A stretch of 64,000 nucleotides of DNA from positions 2,542,001-2,606,000 of the forward strand of contig NZ_CP187259.1 of the NCBI RefSeq assembly GCF_049676595.1, written 5' to 3'. The stretch comes from Methanocella_A sp049676595. Lineage in GTDB: Archaea; Halobacteriota; Methanocellia; Methanocellales; Methanocellaceae. The notes beneath the pieces were generated by a model. It was not told the DNA's origin. It worked only from the letters and a program-made list of their open reading frames with translations, and made no database searches. A program made the translations under genes and the position numbers. This document shows positions 31,452 to 39,865 of the stretch, piece by piece (positions within the stretch are counted from its first letter, which is position 1; every line of letters begins with the position of its first letter).

Positions 31452-32285
31452 TTAAAGCAGCTTGTCGGGCTGCGGTGCATCCGGCTTGTGCTCGGCTTTC
31501 TTTCCGGTGGCTCTGAGGCGGGTTTCGATGACCTGCCTGCCCCGGGCGGTAATACCGAAGATGGGTACGGAGTCCCCGACATAGTAAACCTGCTTGCCGT
31601 GGCCGATGCCGCGGATGTGCTTCGAAGCGCAGCCCGTCGCGATGTCTGCGTAGTTGAAGACCTCGACGGCCTCGTCTTCGGACATGCCGGACGTATGCAC
31701 GACGAAAGTGTACAGGTTGACGCCTGGATGCGCTTTTTCAAGTTCCTTGATCTTCTTCGCCTGGGAGCCTTTGGCGACTGACACAGCAATATTCTTATAG
31801 CCCATCTCTATGGCCTTCCTGGCTCCGGCGATCTGGTCGATCCTGGCAGTTTCGGGCTCCAGCACACGCTCTTTACCGATCCGCTCCGAGAGCTCGGGAA
31901 TCGGAGTGGTGCTGACCAGGCCTGAGACTCTTCCGCCGATGCCCTGCACCATGTCGGGCTCGTCTAAAACGACCGTTCCGGCGCCTTCGCACACAATTAC
32001 GGCAGCGTCCATCATACCCTGGGCCATGGCGGTGCTGATCATTTCCGAGACTCCGAAGGACAGGTAATCCCTCATCCGCAGCTTCCGGTTGGCCTTACAC
32101 ATGCCGAAATCGTCAACCCGGAACTGCATGTTCTTGCGGATCTCCTCTTTGGTTAATTCCTTGATGCCTCTGAACTTATCGAAAATCGGACAGTATTTGA
32201 GCTCCGGCTCTCCCACTTCCACAACCTTTCCATCCCTGATAACGACGCGGGCCTTGCCCAGCGCCTCCATGACATGCTCGTCCAT
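31452..32285 (-). CDS. mmp8: Methanogenesis marker protein 8
   Basis: A 277-aa cytoplasmic protein of the methanogenesis marker 8 family (DUF2099). Family features are KYCPIFDKFRGIKELTKEEI, FRVDDFGMCKANRKLRMRDYLSFGVSE, VCEGAGTVVLDEPDMVQGIGGRVSG and YADIATGCASKHIRGIG. Several conserved cysteines may bind metal. Its biochemical role is not known, but it is confined to methanogens and relatives and is thought to serve MCR or cofactor maturation. It is separate from the main mmp cluster. Confidence 0.93.
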   Translation of the reverse strand: MDEHVMEALGKARVVIRDGKVVEVGEPELKYCPIFDKFRGIKELTKEEIRKNMQFRVDDFGMCKANRKLRMRDYLSFGVSEMISTAMAQGMMDAAVIVCEGAGTVVLDEPDMVQGIGGRVSGLVSTTPIPELSERIGKERVLEPETARIDQIAGARKAIEMGYKNIAVSVAKGSQAKKIKELEKAHPGVNLYTFVVHTSGMSEDEAVEVFNYADIATGCASKHIRGIGHGKQVYYVGDSVPIFGITARGRQVIETRLRATGKKAEHKPDAPQPDKLL

Positions 32286-32421
32286 TTGTGTACCTCTTCT
32301 TAATTACGTTAAACTGATATATTTCAATATTATATACTTTGACTCTGATTAAAATTCGGGGCATGTGGAAAAGGCGCCGGCATATGCCCGTGAAAAGTCG
32401 GACATCACTAAAACAGGCCAG

Positions 32422-32431
32422 CTTTTAAATA
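32422..32431 (+). promoter_or_regulatory. TATA box of the ferredoxin gene
   Basis: CTTTTAAATA sits about 36 bases before the ferredoxin start, with GGAGGG between. Confidence 0.5.
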
Positions 32432-32462
32432 CGCACGCCGCGAAATTTCAGGAGGGATGATC

Positions 32463-32693
32463 ATGGTAATTCCAGTCGTAGACAAGGAACTCTGCATTTC
32501 ATGCGGCAACTGCATCGATATCTGTCCGGACGTGTTCAACTGGGACGCAGATGACAAGGCAGAGGTCATAGACCCCAACGGTTGCGGGACCAAGTGCCCT
32601 GACTGCCAGGAAGCGGCCGACTCCTGCCCGACCAACGCCATCGTGATCCAGGAAGGCGGCGGCGCAGAGGCAAGCGAAGCAGCTGGCCAGTAA
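32463..32693 (+). CDS. [4Fe-4S] ferredoxin
   Basis: A 76-aa ferredoxin for low-potential electron transfer in the cytoplasm. CISCGNCIDICP gives the CxxCxxC cluster motif plus a further Cys-Pro, and SCPTNAI supplies the distal Cys-Pro, so one [4Fe-4S] cluster is expected. An additional pair in GCGTKCPDCQEA lies between them where a second cluster motif is degenerate. The tail is Ala/Glu-rich. ATG 32463 is preferred over 32457 because GGAGGG ends one base before the latter. The partner enzyme is not shown by context. Confidence 0.9.
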   Translation: MVIPVVDKELCISCGNCIDICPDVFNWDADDKAEVIDPNGCGTKCPDCQEAADSCPTNAIVIQEGGGAEASEAAGQ

Positions 32694-32769
32694 TTTTTTT
32701 CATAAGGCCCCTATGGCATAATTCACCGCTGCAACACTGCCAATGATGACGACAACTGGAAACACAATA

Positions 32770-33330
32770 TTTCCACCACAGCGGCACGGCTGCACGGCTC
32801 TTCACCTGACAACTGGAAAACAGAGGTTCTAACCACGGCGGCACAGCGACACGGAGACAAAGCGGGAAACGATTGCAGGATCTAATAATCTAACCACGGC
32901 GGCACAGCGACACGGAGACAACCGTACTCGAATAGCAAGGCTCCTTTTTTATTGATCTACGGCGACACGGCGGGCTGACGGCACTGGGACAATCCTTCTC
33001 TTGTTAATATACTGGAGAAACCAGGAATCACTATAGAAAGTAGTTTACCGGCTTTGTGATCATGAGGATCTACTGAAACACCTGGCCAGTAAACCGTTTT
33101 TGGTTAATGGGCTGTCTCCGTGCCGCCGTGGACATAAAAAGAGTTCGGTATTACCGGTTCGCCATTGTCGCTGTGCCGCTGTGCCGCCGTGGTTCTATTT
33201 ACCATCTGGTTGTAGTAGATCGTACTGTCTCTGTGTCGCTGTGCCGCCGTGGTTCAAACATCCGATTCCCAGTTGCCAGAATAAGGAGCGGTGCCGCCGT
33301 GGTTGAAATACAAATGCTGTGTCTGTCGTG
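32770..33330. repeat. Inverted-repeat element, family B copy 2
   Basis: The left arm holds AACCACGGCGGCACAGCG at 32832 and 32892 plus degenerate outer copies (GGCACGGCTGCACGGCTC and CAACTGG) and an inner CTACGGCGACACGG. The right arm has the reverse complements at about 33110, 33166, 33226 and 33288. The outer right end reads CCAGTTGCCAGAATAAGGAG (reverse form), the counterpart of the outer left CAACTGG. The core of about 140 bases has no gene, but its end (GGTTAATGG before GTCTCC) resembles the end of the copy 1 core. Explains the whole gap 32694-33379. Confidence 0.85.
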
Positions 33331-33354
33331 GTTAATTTAATAAAAAGAGAAGAG

Positions 33355-33372
33355 TCAGGGGTGGCCCCCTGA
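33355..33372 (-). terminator. Terminator of ftr
   Basis: TCAGGGG and CCCCTGA form a 7-bp hairpin after the ftr stop, followed on the minus strand by CTCTTCTCTTTTTATT. Confidence 0.7.
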
Positions 33373-33379
33373 TCCTATT

Positions 33380-34294
33380 TTACTGGAGCAGCTTGGTGAG
33401 CTCGAACTTGTAGGGTCCGAGTTTGCCGCCGTAGTTGCCTGCGGAGATCTTGACGACGCCCGGGATGGTGCAGGCCGCCTTGATGCCCACGGTCATGGCC
33501 TTGGCTACGGTTGCCTCGTCGATACCGTCGATGACGATCTCGTACGCTGCGTTGACGTTGGCCGGCATCTGGGTGTCCTCGACCTTGCTCTTCAGGGTCG
33601 GGGCCATCTTGTGGTTGGTGGATGCCTTCATGAACTTGCTGTACTTGAGAGAGCCGACCTTGCTGCCGGAAGCGACGATGCCGCCGGGGAACGGCATGAT
33701 GCAGCCCTCGACCTGGTTGATCGCGTCGACTGCTGCCTGTGCACCCATCAGCGCAGAGCCCTGGGTTTCGCCCATGATGAAGAAGTTGCCGCCTGCGACA
33801 CCCTTCTGAACGCCGTACTCCTCTTCGCAGATGAAGTCGCCTTCCATGATGGGGATGGCATAGACGTTCCTGCCGCCGACGACCTGCTTGGACTCGAAGC
33901 CGTCACCGAAGAAGTGCAGCTTGACGTCGACCTTCTTTTCGAGGGTCTTGTCTTCCATGCGCTCGAAGGGCAGCCAGTTGAAGACTGCGGTGGTCGGAGC
34001 GGTCAGGACGCATTCGCCGAGCCTCTCGACGAGCTGTTCCTTGACGTGGTCCTTCTTGGGGTGGCAGATCATGATGACGTAGCCCGGCCTGCCGTCCGGA
34101 GTCTTAGTAGACGGGACAAAGCAGTCGATGCCTGCCTCTGCGGGGCAGCCGATGACGGACGTACCGAAGCCGGTTGCCTCAGTTGCTGCGATCCTCGCGT
34201 AGTACTCAGTCGCTGCAGTGATCAGTACTCTCGATACCTGGATCGGGAATGCCTCTGCGTAGGTTTCCTCGATCTCGACGTTGTTGATCTTCAT
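33380..34294 (-). CDS. ftr: Formylmethanofuran:tetrahydromethanopterin formyltransferase
   Basis: Ftr moves the formyl group from methanofuran to tetrahydromethanopterin, the second step of methanogenesis from CO2. The 304-aa protein has the family hallmarks: INNVEIEETYAEAFPI at the N-terminus, EATGFGTSVIGCPAEAGI, LHFFGDGFESK, GGNFFIMGETQ and FPGGIVASGSKVGS. GGGAGGAG precedes the ATG at the usual distance. Transcribed alone, 11 kb-scale distance from mch; it acts directly before Mch in the pathway. Cytoplasmic, homotetramer in known cases. Confidence 0.96.
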   Translation of the reverse strand: MKINNVEIEETYAEAFPIQVSRVLITAATEYYARIAATEATGFGTSVIGCPAEAGIDCFVPSTKTPDGRPGYVIMICHPKKDHVKEQLVERLGECVLTAPTTAVFNWLPFERMEDKTLEKKVDVKLHFFGDGFESKQVVGGRNVYAIPIMEGDFICEEEYGVQKGVAGGNFFIMGETQGSALMGAQAAVDAINQVEGCIMPFPGGIVASGSKVGSLKYSKFMKASTNHKMAPTLKSKVEDTQMPANVNAAYEIVIDGIDEATVAKAMTVGIKAACTIPGVVKISAGNYGGKLGPYKFELTKLLQ

Positions 34295-34507
34295 GTATAA
34301 TCTCCTCCCGGTTAAAAACTTATAGAGTAATAGCTTTTAGGTTATATCTATCTTTCCATATATGGAAAAAGGAGTACGGTAGGCAGGAACATCTGGCCGG
34401 AAGAATTTTATCGCAGGGCTCATTCGGTCGATTTTACTGCCGGAGCCACCACATACCGTGATAATGTGCACATATCCATTAGTGCAGGTAGAAGGAAGCT
34501 AGCTGGC

Positions 34508-35122
34508 ATGAGATGGGGGTTATTAAAAACGGTAAGGGCGGGGTTGGCCGTCCTGTTGTTAACCACCGTGATGCTGCCGGTAATCGTGAGCCTTTGCACG
34601 TGCGAAACCGATGCCAGAGCCGATTTTTCCACCTGGGCAAACAGGAGTACGAGACTGCTGGAGCCGGCTGACTATAATACGAACGGCACGTGCGCATGCC
34701 AGATGTGCAGCTGGAAGGGCGTACAGGGGATAGGGAACGTCGGTATAGGGGATGGCAACATATCTACTATCACGAATAACACTACCAAAGATGAAACGCT
34801 CTACCCGGACTACGACTTACAGGGCGTGGTCACCGTGGATAACTCGCCGTACCCGGATGTGAACCGAATGTCGATAGAAACGGATGATGCAGCAAACGGA
34901 ACAGCGGGTAATTCGACCGGTGACAGTACCGGCAGAGAAGTAACCTCCGGCCTAAAAATCGGCGGAGAGCCGGGAGTATTCACTTATGGCAGCCCTTATC
35001 CGGGAATCATGAACGAATACCCTGTGGAGGCAGCTGCAGTTTATGGAAAGCTGACAGGGCTCAGGATGCCAGATGGCAGAAGTGTGAGCATCGGGATTAA
35101 ATCGATAGGGTACGAATACTAG
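34508..35122 (+). CDS. Secreted Asn/Thr/Gly-rich protein
   Basis: About 204 aa with a signal peptide (KTVRAGLAVLLLTTVMLPVIVSL) followed by a segment with four cysteines (LCTCETDARA, GTCACQMCSW) that could form disulfides or bind metal, then a low-complexity Asn/Thr/Gly/Asp part with many N-glycosylation sequons (NIST, NNTT, NGTA, NSTG). The end is YGSPYPGIMNEYPVE-like, recalling the Tyr/Pro-rich protein at 30612. ATG 34508 begins the signal peptide; the 34466 frame start has no ribosome site. Function unknown; a cell-surface role is likely. Confidence 0.7.
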   Translation: MRWGLLKTVRAGLAVLLLTTVMLPVIVSLCTCETDARADFSTWANRSTRLLEPADYNTNGTCACQMCSWKGVQGIGNVGIGDGNISTITNNTTKDETLYPDYDLQGVVTVDNSPYPDVNRMSIETDDAANGTAGNSTGDSTGREVTSGLKIGGEPGVFTYGSPYPGIMNEYPVEAAAVYGKLTGLRMPDGRSVSIGIKSIGYEY

Positions 35123-35152
35123 ATACCCAAACCGTACCCGTCAAACCATTTT

Positions 35153-35479
35153 TTAGATCAGATCGTTGGTCAGCGGGGCGGTAATGTCCCTGAACCAGTG
35201 GACGTATAATACGGCTTCTGGATCCCATTCGCTATTGTGGGCTGCTTTCCAGCTCGAGATAAAATCGGCGGATGTGGAATGGCCATCCGTAGTGTGGTAG
35301 TACCGTGAGATCATGTTCAGGGTTCTTTCGCTTACGTCGATAAGCTCGAACGTTCTGCCATTTATGGAGAATTTATCTCCGGCCTTGCCGCACGGGTGAT
35401 CTTTGAACACGAAGGTTTTCCCTTCGCCCAGTACTTCGGATACCTCGTCCGGCGTGAGATGCATATTTACAGTGCCCAT
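35153..35479 (-). CDS. ASCH/PUA-like domain protein
   Basis: About 108 aa. The pattern FSINGRTFELIDVSERTLNMIS, then YYHTTDGHSTSADFISSWK and VHWFRDI at the end resembles ASCH domains, small PUA-related folds that bind RNA or act on nucleotides. No other domain is present. GGAGGG is followed immediately by ATG (35488) and nine bases later by a second in-frame ATG (35479), which has the better spacing. Function unknown. Confidence 0.6.
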   Translation of the reverse strand: MGTVNMHLTPDEVSEVLGEGKTFVFKDHPCGKAGDKFSINGRTFELIDVSERTLNMISRYYHTTDGHSTSADFISSWKAAHNSEWDPEAVLYVHWFRDITAPLTNDLI

Positions 35480-35718
35480 CTTGATCATCCCTCCACTTTG
35501 AGGTTTGCAGATGCCGGGTATTTGAGGATTATCCGCAAAAATGCTTAAAAAGGAAGGTATTACCGGGCGTTACACGGATTTGGTACCGTCCTGAACAATA
35601 TAGTACGTATGATGATAAGAATGGTGGAAAAAATGACCGGATGCATCAGCCATCAGGCAGGATGGCCGGCAGTCGCAACCGGCATCGGAATGGCCATGCG
35701 TGACATCGCCCGATCGCT

Positions 35719-36066
35719 TCATGCAGCGGATACGAAGTCGTTAAAGAAGTACGACCGGTCCATCACCAGGCTTTCTGCGCTGGTCTGAGCAATGGTCGGA
35801 TTCGCCGAAATCCAGCGGAAGCCGGGGCCTGCATCTGCCGATGCCAGAGAGATAGCCAGACTTTTTGTGCCCGTATACGCCAGTGTGCTCTTGTTGAAAG
35901 CGTTGATTATGTAAGACCCCTGGGAGAATGGTGCTGCCAGGGTGAATCCGGGCCCTATGGCATAGGGAATTCCGATGTTGACTGGAACGGCAACCTCTGC
36001 GCAAGCCGCCTGCGTGAAGCAGGCCAGTGCCAGCGCTAACACTAGATAAATGATCGCTATCCTCAT
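35719..36066 (-). CDS. Small secreted protein
   Basis: About 115 aa: signal peptide (IAIIYLVLALALACFTQAACA) and a mature part of about 90 residues rich in Ala, Ser and Gly (NIGIPYAIGPGFTLAAPFSQGSYII, SLAISLASADAGPGFRWIS). I do not recognise the family. ATG 36066 or 36069 starts the signal peptide; the upstream extension to 36120 is unlikely. It belongs with the other small exported proteins in this part of the window. Confidence 0.65.
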   Translation of the reverse strand: MRIAIIYLVLALALACFTQAACAEVAVPVNIGIPYAIGPGFTLAAPFSQGSYIINAFNKSTLAYTGTKSLAISLASADAGPGFRWISANPTIAQTSAESLVMDRSYFFNDFVSAA

Positions 36067-36277
36067 CATTAACGAACCTCTTAACCCGGAACAGTAATTC
36101 TCCCGCAGGTTGATAAGCATTATTATAAATTTGGCTGGTTTGCCCTTTTTATGAATATTTATGAAACAGTATATTTATAGATAAGGGCGGCAGAAATTTA
36201 CTGGCCTGCCCGGTTTCTGCGGTGCGCTTGTTCTCGGGCCGGCTTGCCGATGCCGGTTGTAAGCCACAAAACGTATT

Positions 36278-37246
36278 ATGTATCAACGCTTAACTGTCGG
36301 TATTCTGGTACCGGTGATCGGTGTGATTGAGACAAAAGATTTATCGCGCTCCTTTGGCAGCGTGACAGTAGTAGACCGTTTGAATATGTCGATTCCTTCC
36401 GGAGAGGTGTTCGGGTTCCTGGGGCCTAACGGCGCCGGGAAGACTACCACGGTCAGGATGCTCGCGTGCCTCATAAAGCCGAGCAGCGGAACGGCCACCA
36501 TCGATGGCCTGGACGTAACAGACGAGAAGGACGCCATGCGGGTGCGCAGCCAGGTGGGGATGCTGACGGAAACACCGGGCCTGTACGACACGCTGAGCGC
36601 TTATAAAAACCTGAGATTTTACGGCAGGCTGTACGACGTTCCTGAGCCGAGGCTGAACGATCGTATCGAGCACTATCTCAAGTTGATGGGACTGTGGGAA
36701 AAGCGGGACCAGGCAGTGGGCGGATACTCCAAGGGTATGAGGCAGAAGATCGCCATCGCCCGGTGCCTGCTGCACGACCCGAAGGTACTCTTCCTCGACG
36801 AGCCGACTTCCGGCCTCGACCCGGAAGCGTCGCACCTGGTCAGGGACTTCATCTCGGACCTGAAAAAGGAAGGCAGGACCATTTTCCTCTGCACCCACAA
36901 CCTGGACGAGGCAGACAGGCTCTGCGACCGGATAGGCATCTTCAAAGGGCACCTGCTAAGCGTGGACTCTCCTTCCCGTCTTAAGGATGCGCTGTACGGC
37001 CGGCACGTGCTGGTTAAGCTGAAGGAAGTTACCCCGAAGTTTGTGGAAACTGTGAAAGCGCAAAGTTTCGTCGGCGGAGTTGACGTGAACGGCAGAGAAC
37101 TAAAGATTAGTGTCAATTCGCCGGAGTCCGATAACCCGGTGCTGGTACGGGCGCTGGTCGCCGTCGGCGCAGATATCCAGAGCGTCTCAGAGGCGAGCAG
37201 GTCGCTGGAAGACGTGTACTTTAACATCATGGGGGTGAAGCAGTGA
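36278..37246 (+). CDS. ABC transporter ATP-binding protein, ABC-2 type, copy 1
   Basis: A 322-aa ATPase with Walker A GPNGAGKTTT, Q-loop VGMLTETPGLYD, signature GYSKGMRQK, Walker B VLFLDEPTSGLD and switch CTHNLDEA, followed by a roughly 90-residue C-terminal domain as in DrrA/NatA-type exporters. It pairs with the permease 4 bases downstream in overlap. About 60% similar by eye to the copy at 38933. Possible starts are ATG 36278 and GTG 36323, the latter preceded by GGTGAT and aligning better with the paralogue. TATATTTATAG near 36170 is the likely promoter. Confidence 0.88.
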   Translation: MYQRLTVGILVPVIGVIETKDLSRSFGSVTVVDRLNMSIPSGEVFGFLGPNGAGKTTTVRMLACLIKPSSGTATIDGLDVTDEKDAMRVRSQVGMLTETPGLYDTLSAYKNLRFYGRLYDVPEPRLNDRIEHYLKLMGLWEKRDQAVGGYSKGMRQKIAIARCLLHDPKVLFLDEPTSGLDPEASHLVRDFISDLKKEGRTIFLCTHNLDEADRLCDRIGIFKGHLLSVDSPSRLKDALYGRHVLVKLKEVTPKFVETVKAQSFVGGVDVNGRELKISVNSPESDNPVLVRALVAVGADIQSVSEASRSLEDVYFNIMGVKQ

Positions 37247-38043
37247 ACAAGATTCAGCTGATCATAGAGAAAGAGTTCGAAGAGATCATGAAGAACAAGA
37301 TTATCCTGTTCTCAATACTCTTCATGCCGCTGATCTTCTCGGTTTTCATACCGATGGCCATGCTCGTCCCGATGATCATGTCTCCGGACGAGTTCAACCA
37401 GTCGATGAACACCACGACCGGGCCAATAGGCACTAGTGGCGGCATCTCGAGCATGACTACTCAGGAAGGCATAATCTCGTTCATGGTTACGGCGACGCTG
37501 CCGTTCTTCATGATGCTGCCGGCCATGCTGCCCACGATTATCTCTTCGTACAGCATTATAGGAGAGAAGAAAAACCGCACGCTGGAACCCCTGCTGGCCG
37601 CTCCGATATCCGTTCAGGACATCATGATCGGCAAGGCCATTTCAGCTCTGGTGCCCGCGCTGGTCGCTACCTGGATTGCTGCGGCCATCTACGCGGTCGT
37701 AGTCTGGCTTCTGACCAACAACATAGTTCACCGGGTGCTGGTACCCGACATGATATGGCTGATAGGCCTGTTCATCCTCGGACCCCTCCTGGCTTTCCTC
37801 GGCGTGATGATCACGGTCATCATTTCGGCCCGAGTGAGCGATCCGAGAACTGCGCAGCAGATCAGTGTCGTCCTGATCCTGCCCCTGGTAGGTATCTTCA
37901 TTGCCCAGCTGGCCGGCTTCATGCTGCTGGACACGAAGCTTATCCTGATCATCTGCGTGATCGTGCTGGTTATCGACCTCGCAGTGATAAGGATTGGCAG
38001 CAAGCTGTTCGACAGAGAAGAGATTCTCACCCGGTGGAGGTAA
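37243..38043 (+). CDS. ABC-2 type transporter permease, copy 1
   Basis: A 266-aa membrane protein with about six hydrophobic helices: ILFSILFMPLIFSVFIPMAML, LPFFMMLPAMLPTIISSYSI, ALVPALVATWIAAAIYAVVVW, LIGLFILGPLLAFLGVMITVI, VVLILPLVGIFIAQLAGFML and LIIICVIVLVIDL. The motif SIIGEKKNRTLEPLLAAPIS between helices two and three is typical of ABC-2/NatB-like permeases. It overlaps the ATPase gene by 4 bases, so both are made together as one transporter. Substrate unknown. Confidence 0.86.
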   Translation: MNKIQLIIEKEFEEIMKNKIILFSILFMPLIFSVFIPMAMLVPMIMSPDEFNQSMNTTTGPIGTSGGISSMTTQEGIISFMVTATLPFFMMLPAMLPTIISSYSIIGEKKNRTLEPLLAAPISVQDIMIGKAISALVPALVATWIAAAIYAVVVWLLTNNIVHRVLVPDMIWLIGLFILGPLLAFLGVMITVIISARVSDPRTAQQISVVLILPLVGIFIAQLAGFMLLDTKLILIICVIVLVIDLAVIRIGSKLFDREEILTRWR

Positions 38044-38073
38044 CCCCGTAAAATCCCCGGGGTTTCTTTTTTT
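38042..38073 (+). terminator. Terminator after ABC transporter copy 1
   Basis: AACCCC and GGGGTT form a stem right after the stop codon, followed by TCTTTTTTT. Confidence 0.75.
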
Positions 38074-38125
38074 GCCCCGGGCAAGATGGTGAACTGCGGT
38101 CGACACTGCCGACCGCGGGAGAACC

Positions 38126-38827
38126 ATGGGGGACGATAACGGCCGGCGATACTTTGACTACCTCGCGTTCTACAACCACTTCCGCAGCCCCCCGGACGTG
38201 CTCAAGCAGCACCAGTCATTGTTTTTAGATTGCTTCGGCGGATGTCATAACGTTCTCGACATCGGGTGCGGCAGGGGAGAGTTTCTGGAAGTGCTGCGGG
38301 ATGCCGGCATACCGGCGACAGGGGTAGATATGGACCCGGACATGGTGAGGCTGTGCCGAACTCATGGCCTGCAGGTCGAAGAAACTGACGGCGTTTCATA
38401 CCTGGAGCAACACGAAGGCATCGACGGCATCTTTATGGATCAGGTGATCGAACACCTCGAGCCCCAGTACTTGACCAGATTAATCGGACTTTGCCACTAT
38501 AAGATGTTGCAGGGTGGCCGCATCGTAGTAAAGACAATCAATCCGCTATCGATCGCCACCTTCACCGACTTTTACCTGGACTTGACCCATACTAACGCCA
38601 TTCACCCCGAAGCGCTTAAATTTATCATGCGCCACGCGGGCTTTTCGGAGATCGGTATCAAGTACCTCGCCAGGACTCCCGATAGTAAAAGGCTGGAAAA
38701 AATCGATGCTGAAGATGAAGTCAGCAAACGGTTTCCAGCTTTCGCCACGTCATATAACAACAATATCGAGATACTGAACAACCTGATCTTCGGCGCCGAG
38801 GACTACGCGATCATAGCCCGGAAATAG
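38126..38827 (+). CDS. Class I SAM-dependent methyltransferase
   Basis: A 233-aa Rossmann-fold methyltransferase. NVLDIGCGRGEFLEVL is SAM-binding motif I, GVDMDPDMV motif II, and MDQVIEHLEPQYL the post-motif typical of UbiG/Methyltransf_23-type proteins. Substrate unknown. It stands between two paralogous ABC transporters on the same strand but has its own terminators and spacing on both sides, so joint function is only a guess. Start ATG after GGGAGAACC. Confidence 0.85.
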   Translation: MGDDNGRRYFDYLAFYNHFRSPPDVLKQHQSLFLDCFGGCHNVLDIGCGRGEFLEVLRDAGIPATGVDMDPDMVRLCRTHGLQVEETDGVSYLEQHEGIDGIFMDQVIEHLEPQYLTRLIGLCHYKMLQGGRIVVKTINPLSIATFTDFYLDLTHTNAIHPEALKFIMRHAGFSEIGIKYLARTPDSKRLEKIDAEDEVSKRFPAFATSYNNNIEILNNLIFGAEDYAIIARK

Positions 38828-38893
38828 TGACATAATAGGCATACCTGATAATACGGTTCAGGGATTGGCGGGCATACATACTTTTATTTGTCA

Positions 38894-38906
38894 ATATTTA
38901 TATATT
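38894..38906 (+). promoter_or_regulatory. TATA region of ABC transporter copy 2
   Basis: ATATTTATATATTTAG lies 27-40 bases before the ATG at 38933, so the message may be leaderless or nearly so. Confidence 0.5.
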
Positions 38907-38932
38907 TAGTGATAGCTTATCATCTTGTGGTC

Positions 38933-39865
38933 ATGGTGATTGAGACTTCGTCGCTCGGCAGACGTTTTGGTAATTCAGCGGCCGTGGAAGGTGTCTCCAT
39001 CAGCGTCGGAAAAGGCGAAGTCTTCGGATTTTTAGGACCTAACGGCGCCGGTAAGACCACGACCGTGCGAATGCTCACCTGCCTTATCAGCCCTTCAAGT
39101 GGTACTGCAACAATATGCGGCTACGATATCAGAGACAGGAAGTCAGCAGCTTTAATCAGGAGACGAGTAGGCATCCTGACCGAGAGCCCCGGCTTTTACG
39201 AAACTCTCACAGTCCGAAAAAATCTCCGCTTTTTCGCAGACCTGTACCACGTGGACCGGAGGAAGGCAAACGAGGCTATCGAGAGGTACCTGAAACTCTT
39301 CGGCCTGTACGATAAGAAAGACCGGGTGGTCGGAGGCTTTTCCAAAGGCATGCGGCAGAAGCTGGCGCTGATCCGTTGCCTGATGCACGAGCCCGAAGTG
39401 TTGTTCCTGGACGAGCCTACCGCAGGCCTTGACCCTGAGTCGGCGAGAGTTGTGAGAGATGCGATCCTGAGCCTGAAAAAGGAGGGCAGGACGATCTTCC
39501 TGTGTACCCATAACCTGGACGAGGCAGAGCGGCTTTGCGATACTGTCGCTATCATCAACCGCAGGATCCTCTATGCTGGCAGCCCGGGATCGCTCAAGGA
39601 CAGCGTATACGGGCGGAAGCTGGTGGTCCGGCTGGAAGAAGTCATCCCTTCGGTTTACAAGGCGGTGTCCCATATGTCCATGGTGGAAGCTATCGAAAAG
39701 AATGACGACCGGATTATTCTGCAGGTCAGCGATCCCGACCGGCACTGCCCGGATATTATCAATGAGATTATCCGCGCCGGTGGCAGGATACGTTCAGTAG
39801 GTGAGCTGCGGCACTCCATGGAAGATGTATACATCAAGCTGATCGGTGATCGATGTGAACTTTGA
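38933..39865 (+). CDS. ABC transporter ATP-binding protein, ABC-2 type, copy 2
   Basis: About 310 aa. Walker A GPNGAGKTTT, Q-loop VGILTESPGFYE, signature GFSKGMRQK, Walker B VLFLDEPTAGLD and CTHNLDEAERL are all intact. Sequence and C-terminal domain follow copy 1 at 36278 closely. ATG 38933 is chosen because upstream codons from 38888 run through the TATA sequence. The stop lies 20 bases inside the permease gene. A duplication of the whole transporter is the simplest explanation. Confidence 0.88.
   Translation: MVIETSSLGRRFGNSAAVEGVSISVGKGEVFGFLGPNGAGKTTTVRMLTCLISPSSGTATICGYDIRDRKSAALIRRRVGILTESPGFYETLTVRKNLRFFADLYHVDRRKANEAIERYLKLFGLYDKKDRVVGGFSKGMRQKLALIRCLMHEPEVLFLDEPTAGLDPESARVVRDAILSLKKEGRTIFLCTHNLDEAERLCDTVAIINRRILYAGSPGSLKDSVYGRKLVVRLEEVIPSVYKAVSHMSMVEAIEKNDDRIILQVSDPDRHCPDIINEIIRAGGRIRSVGELRHSMEDVYIKLIGDRCEL

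Noticed and set aside
35609..35788. A 59-codon plus-strand frame
   Set aside because: It overlaps the end of the secreted-protein gene by about 70 bases, has no ribosome site and no recognisable sequence.
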